Of a DNA stretch of 64,000 nt, positions 62,268 to 64,000 are shown one piece after another; position 1 is the stretch's first letter; every line of letters begins with the position of its first letter. The notes under the pieces are model-generated. The model saw nothing but the letters and a program-made list of their open reading frames with translations. It did no database searches and was not told the origin of the DNA. Both the position numbers and the translations under genes were made by a program. The DNA comes from an uncultured Angelakisella sp. (GTDB lineage Bacteria; Bacillota; Clostridia; Oscillospirales; Ruminococcaceae), in contig CAKSYU010000004.1 of NCBI GenBank assembly GCA_934524965.1, forward strand, positions 12,416-76,415, read 5' to 3'.

Positions 62268-62471
62268 TTACTTGGTCAGGGTCAGGGTAAAGTCGTCCCC
62301 GTCTTCCTTTACGGCAACCTTATAGCCTTGGCTGCCGGCAAAACGGGTCACGTTTTCCACAGCGCACTGGTTGTCTACCATAACGGTCAGCTCGGCAGGA
62401 TTATTCTTCTTTACCTCTTTCTGTACCATTACCACAGGCATGGGACAGGAAAGTCCTCTTGCATCAACCAT
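62268..62471 (-). CDS. TusA-family sulfurtransferase-like protein (YedF type)
   Basis: A 67-residue TusA/SirA-fold protein. The motif DARGLSCPMPVVMVQKEV contains the conserved CPMP with the active Cys. It presumably carries a persulfide or perselenide. Its partner YedE is 3 bases upstream. Being one domain only, it lacks the second domain of full YedF. Confidence 0.9.
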   Translation of the reverse strand: MVDARGLSCPMPVVMVQKEVKKNNPAELTVMVDNQCAVENVTRFAGSQGYKVAVKEDGDDFTLTLTK

Positions 62472-62474
62472 TGT

Positions 62475-63527
62475 TTACGCCTCCTTAGCAACATTGCGGA
62501 ACGAAACGATCGCCACGACCACAAAGCCGATGACAACAGCGATCATACCGTTCTGGGTAGGACCGGCAGCGGAAGAAGCCAGACCGAAGTTGTGGCACAG
62601 CGCGGCGCCTACCATCATGCCCAGTACGGTGATGGTGGAATCGGCATTGCCTTCGCCCGCCAGAACCAACTGACGCAGCGGGCAGCCGCCCAGCAGTACG
62701 GAACCCCAGCCAACCAGAGCCATGCCCAGCGCGTTCCACAGACCGTCGGTGTGCGCAACAGGCTGACCCTCAAAGCCGAGATTGAAATTGCCGGTGATGA
62801 GGTTACCGATGATAACGGCAACGATAACAGCAATAAAGCCATACATCAGTTTGAAATCCTTGAACATCATCGCGTCGCGGATACCGCCCACGGTGCACAG
62901 GCGGGAACGCTGCGCCAGAGCGCCGACGATCAGACCAACGATCAGGGAAGCAATAAGGGGAGCGTGCTTGCTGCCGGGACCTTCAGTGGAGAAATGAATG
63001 AAGGAGGGAGCGGCAATAAGCAGGATCAGCAGCGCCACCACGATAGCGGGCATTACGCTGCCCTCCAGTGCGCCCAGGTTATAGGAGCGCTTCATGGTAA
63101 AGCCCTTCTTGAGGAACAGGGTGCCGACAAAGATACCAACAACGAAGCCCACCAGACCGACGATGGCGTTCAGATCGCCGCCGCCGATACGGATCATCAT
63201 GCGCAGCGGGCAGCCCAGGAACATCAAAGCGCCGATCATCACGAACATGCCCAGCACAAAACGCAGGGCAGGGGAGGAACCGCCGCGCCCCTTGAACTCC
63301 TTAAAGCCCAGAGCAGCGATCAGGGAGCCCAGTACGATACCGATGATCTCGGGACGAATGTACTGTACCACCGCCGCGGAATGCAGACCAACGGCGCCGG
63401 AGGTATCGCGCAGGAAGCAGGCGATACAGAAGCCCATGTTGCCGGGGTTGCCCAGCGCGGTCAGCAGTACGGCGGCAGCGCCCACTACCAGACCGGTGAC
63501 GACCACCAGCCAGTTTACTTTTTTCAT
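62475..63527 (-). CDS. YedE-family putative selenium transporter
   Basis: A 350-residue membrane protein with about ten helices in two repeats; AGAGAGGTTATCCC precedes ATG 63527. Cys-containing motifs of the YeeE/YedE family are visible: GFCIACFLRD, LGCPLRM, RSRLCTVGG and LGGCPLRQLV. YeeE-type proteins carry thiosulfate; the YedE branch next to TusA/DUF3343 genes is linked to selenium use. First gene of a three-gene operon. Confidence 0.88.
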   Translation of the reverse strand: MKKVNWLVVVTGLVVGAAAVLLTALGNPGNMGFCIACFLRDTSGAVGLHSAAVVQYIRPEIIGIVLGSLIAALGFKEFKGRGGSSPALRFVLGMFVMIGALMFLGCPLRMMIRIGGGDLNAIVGLVGFVVGIFVGTLFLKKGFTMKRSYNLGALEGSVMPAIVVALLILLIAAPSFIHFSTEGPGSKHAPLIASLIVGLIVGALAQRSRLCTVGGIRDAMMFKDFKLMYGFIAVIVAVIIGNLITGNFNLGFEGQPVAHTDGLWNALGMALVGWGSVLLGGCPLRQLVLAGEGNADSTITVLGMMVGAALCHNFGLASSAAGPTQNGMIAVVIGFVVVAIVSFRNVAKEA

Positions 63528-63587
63528 TGGGATAACCTCTCTTTGTGTTGAATGTATAAACGCTCAGTCATGCGTTTATCACAATAT

Positions 63588-63616
63588 AGAATAACGAAGG
63601 ACGCGAAAAATGTCAA
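63588..63616 (-). promoter_or_regulatory. Promoter of the yedE operon
   Basis: Minus strand TTGACA (63611-63616), 17 bases, TATTCT (63588-63593), about 55 bases before the start of yedE. Confidence 0.65.
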
Positions 63617-63730
63617 TGTTAACATAATCCTGTGAATAAAAAATCGGTAAAGCAAAACGGCGTTCGTAAATAAAGAATGAATATGACCGAGCCTGTCAAT
63701 CAACCACAAAAAAGCAGCCCCGCCACGGGA

Positions 63731-64000
63731 TGAAGTGACCCCCAAAAGTTAGACAATATTCTGAAGTAAAAATTGTTCAAGCAGCCGAAAGGGCTTGCTG
63801 TCTGTGAATTGCAGGCGGCAAGCCCTTTAGCTTTGCCTTGATCCTGCGGTTGTTGTAGTAATCCAGATATTCGATCAGTTCCTGTTTGAAGTGTTCCATG
63901 GATTGAAATTCTTGCAGATATAACAGTTCACTTTTGAGCAGTCCGAAGAAATTTTCTATCACAGCATTGTCCAGACAGTTTCCCTTGCGGCTCATGCTCT
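63731..64000 (-). mobile_element. IS3-family element, one end (continues past the window)
   Basis: TGAAGTGACCCCCAAAAGTT at 63731-63750 is like the terminal inverted repeat of IS3-family elements (IS150 type: TGA...CCCCAAAAGTT). It lies 26 bases beyond the transposase stop. The other end, the orfA gene and target duplication are outside the window. Confidence 0.7.
63777..64000 (-). CDS. IS3-family transposase OrfB, C-terminal fragment
   Basis: The 3' part of the integrase-core transposase. [19 protein letters not shown] with the DNA-binding core, then [20 protein letters not shown] and [11 protein letters not shown], gives the rve_2/rve_3 signature; the last catalytic Glu of the DDE triad is in NAVIENFFG. 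The frame is open to the window end; the ATG at 63995 is internal. Confidence 0.9.
   Translation of the reverse strand, partial: SMSRKGNCLDNAVIENFFGLLKSELLYLQEFQSMEHFKQELIEYLDYYNNRRIKAKLKGLPPAIHRQQALSAA

Noticed and set aside
1-64000. CRISPR array, tRNA, rRNA or integrated phage
   Set aside because: No regular direct-repeat/spacer pattern, no recognisable tRNA or rRNA sequence, and no integrase or phage structural gene was seen.

Overview
The window reads as a chromosomal segment of a GC-rich (roughly 55 percent by eye) low-G+C-phylum anaerobe, most likely a gut Oscillospirales/Ruminococcaceae-type clostridium. This rests on Firmicutes-type ribosome binding sites, the gene order tig-clpP-clpX-lon-engB and rplS-rbgA-rnhB-yraN, a TIGR03960/TIGR03936 radical-SAM pair, DUF1540, DUF4358 and DUF3343 proteins, and a bile-salt-hydrolase-like enzyme. 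The lineage is an inference from gene content; no rRNA or tRNA gene was seen.

Layout. 0-7.9 kb: envelope genes (a periplasmic-binding-like protein cut by the window start, a GHL10 lipoprotein, a 1312-residue GHL/amidase/Big_2 protein), then an ECF sigma factor with a frameshift and its probable anti-sigma partner. 8-11.3 kb: a DUF4358 lipoprotein, an MBOAT O-acyltransferase and a DHHW (AlgJ/AlgX-like) protein broken at a T7 run, together an exopolysaccharide or wall O-acetylation set. 11.3-13.6 kb: a TauE/SafE permease and an M23+M50 peptidase pair that resembles spoIVFA-spoIVFB. 13.6-27.1 kb: housekeeping genes (radical SAM pair, rplS, rbgA, rnhB, yraN, M19 dipeptidase, DUF1540, metallophosphoesterase, tig, clpP, clpX, lon, engB). 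27.2-32.1 kb: a six-gene minus-strand operon of unknown function (three exported or membrane proteins, a double zinc-ribbon membrane protein, DUF3592 and DUF6935 proteins). 32.2-36.3 kb: AbrB-like regulator, Met-gamma-lyase-like PLP enzyme, PnuC, MATE. 36.3-40.5 kb: pstSCAB-phoU. 40.6-46.5 kb: a complete vanG-type glycopeptide-resistance operon, vanR-vanS, then vanG-vanXY-vanT, with candidate tandem VanR boxes and a terminator between the two halves. 46.5-48.4 kb: divergent choloylglycine hydrolase and acyl-ACP thioesterase. 48.5-57 kb: a giant (2176-residue) surface protein followed by an LRR membrane protein. 57.4-62 kb: RlmD/RumA-type methyltransferase, ABC-F ATPase, a zincin-like protein. 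62-63.6 kb: a YedE-TusA-DUF3343 selenium/sulfur module. 63.7-64 kb: one end of an IS3-family element running off the window.

Functional themes. The van cluster encodes sensing (VanRS), D-Ser production (VanT), D-Ala-D-Ser synthesis (VanG) and removal of D-Ala-ended precursors (VanXY); it sits next to pst-phoU with no flanking mobile element, which suggests it is resident. The most plausible undescribed pieces are the six-gene minus-strand operon, the giant surface protein with its LRR partner, and the GHL/amidase/Big_2 fusion. Two genes (ECF sigma and DHHW) carry single frameshifts, each with the rest of the protein readable in the next frame, so they are either young pseudogenes or assembly errors.
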